A DNA stretch of 64,000 nucleotides from Leifsonia soli (GTDB taxonomy: Bacteria; Actinomycetota; Actinomycetes; Actinomycetales; Microbacteriaceae): contig NZ_JACCBJ010000001.1 of assembly GCF_013408745.1 (NCBI RefSeq), positions 2,542,001 to 2,606,000 on the forward strand. The letters run 5' to 3'. The notes below the pieces were generated by a model that searched no databases, had not been told where the DNA came from, and was given only the letters and a program-made list of their open reading frames with translations. The first letter of the stretch is position 1. Each line of letters begins with the position of its first letter. The position numbers and the translations under genes were made by a program. Positions 63,569-64,000 of this stretch are shown here, piece by piece.

Positions 63569-64000
63569 CGAGCAGCTCGAGGATGTGTCGGTACGGCTTG
63601 CCCGTCGCGCGCGTCATGCCCAGCTCGCAGGTGCGGTTCGCGGAGGCGTACGCGGCGAACTCCCGGCCGGCGAGCTCGGCGGACTCGGCGCGGGTGGCGG
63701 ACGCCGTCAGCTCGGGATGCAGCATCCCCCGGTCGCCGGCGAACGCGCAGCAGCCCCAGTCGACGGGCACGACCACGTCGTCGCTGATCGCCGACGCCAC
63801 CCGGACCATCGGGTCGGTCACGCCGAGGTGGGTGGACGAGCAGGTGGGATGTACCGCGATGGATGCGAACGGGGCGCGGACCGACAGCGCGGGCAGCACC
63901 TCCCTCTCCACGAACGCGACGGCATCGATCACCGTGAGACCGCTGCCGGCGGCCAGGTTCAGGAAGCCCTCCGTGCAGGAGACCCCGTCGGAGATGACCG
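63549..64000 (-). CDS. FAD-linked oxidase/iron-sulfur (CCG domain) oxidoreductase, C-terminal part
   Basis: The frame runs off the window; only the C-terminal ~150 residues are visible. They contain the CCG-type cysteine motifs HPTCSSTHLG, PVDWGCCAFAGDRGMLHPEL and TCELGMTRATGKPYRHILELLD, which in D-lactate/glycolate-type dehydrogenases (DLD with C-terminal GlcF-like domain) bind iron-sulfur or heterodisulfide-like centres. The FAD domain should lie beyond 64000. It is upstream of, and overlaps, the MFS gene, suggesting co-expression. Confidence 0.8.
   Translation of the reverse strand, partial: VISDGVSCTEGFLNLAAGSGLTVIDAVAFVEREVLPALSVRAPFASIAVHPTCSSTHLGVTDPMVRVASAISDDVVVPVDWGCCAFAGDRGMLHPELTASATRAESAELAGREFAAYASANRTCELGMTRATGKPYRHILELLDDATRT

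Overview
The window is a high-GC, densely packed actinobacterial chromosome segment. The low-molecular-weight arsenate reductases, the CtpE-type and CopA/CopB-type P-type ATPases, the KmtR-like regulator and the gene style fit Microbacteriaceae (Leifsonia/Microbacterium-like). That assignment is an inference from protein character, not from a marker gene.

Layout. 1-5.6 kb: the end of a CLC channel gene, an arsenate-reductase set (an ArsR-ArsC fusion plus two ArsC proteins, with two matching operator palindromes), an OsmC-like protein and a SulP transporter. 5.8-11.6 kb: a type II P-type ATPase, a prolipoprotein diacylglyceryl transferase, a DUF2202 lipoprotein, and a four-gene operon (zinc ribbon, thioredoxin, a CsoR-family repressor lacking the copper-ligand His, and a DsrE-like protein) that looks like a persulfide-stress unit.

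11.86-36.65 kb: a 24.8-kb integrative element. It is bounded by an exact 22-bp direct repeat, with a tyrosine recombinase gene touching the left copy and an intact tRNA-Gly(CCC) just outside the right copy. A 110-bp repeat containing a truncated tRNA-Gly lies just outside the left end. Inside are an integrase operon, a copper block (CopZ, CopA, CopB, CsoR, DUF6153, DUF305 and multicopper oxidase, with CsoR-type operators), a KmtR-like metal-efflux operon, relics of a rhodanese/DsrE pair, a conjugation leading region (ArdC-like protein, possible oriT, MobF relaxase-helicase), and a lower-GC segment with a TPR/DUF4062 gene pair. Two inverted copies of a ~400-bp segment carrying a small conserved gene flank the metal block.

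36.8-40.95 kb: a second small accessory unit downstream of the tRNA (frameshifted zinc-ribbon gene, KAP P-loop NTPase, PIN-domain protein), bounded by a 14-bp direct repeat that begins at the tRNA CCA.

41-64 kb: ordinary high-GC chromosome. It holds a two-component system; a glycan/nucleoside-type cluster (GT2, TIGR04282 transferase, SAM methyltransferase, molybdopterin oxidoreductase with cytochrome b, GT87-like protein, MTA phosphorylase-like enzyme, epimerase); an ABC exporter; an APC permease; a GNAT acetyltransferase; a DUF2207 protein; an alpha/beta hydrolase joined to a CtpE-like ATPase; a secreted F5/8-type lectin; an enolase-superfamily epimerase; an MFS transporter; and the 3' end of a CCG-domain oxidoreductase. 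No CRISPR array, rRNA or complete insertion sequence was seen.
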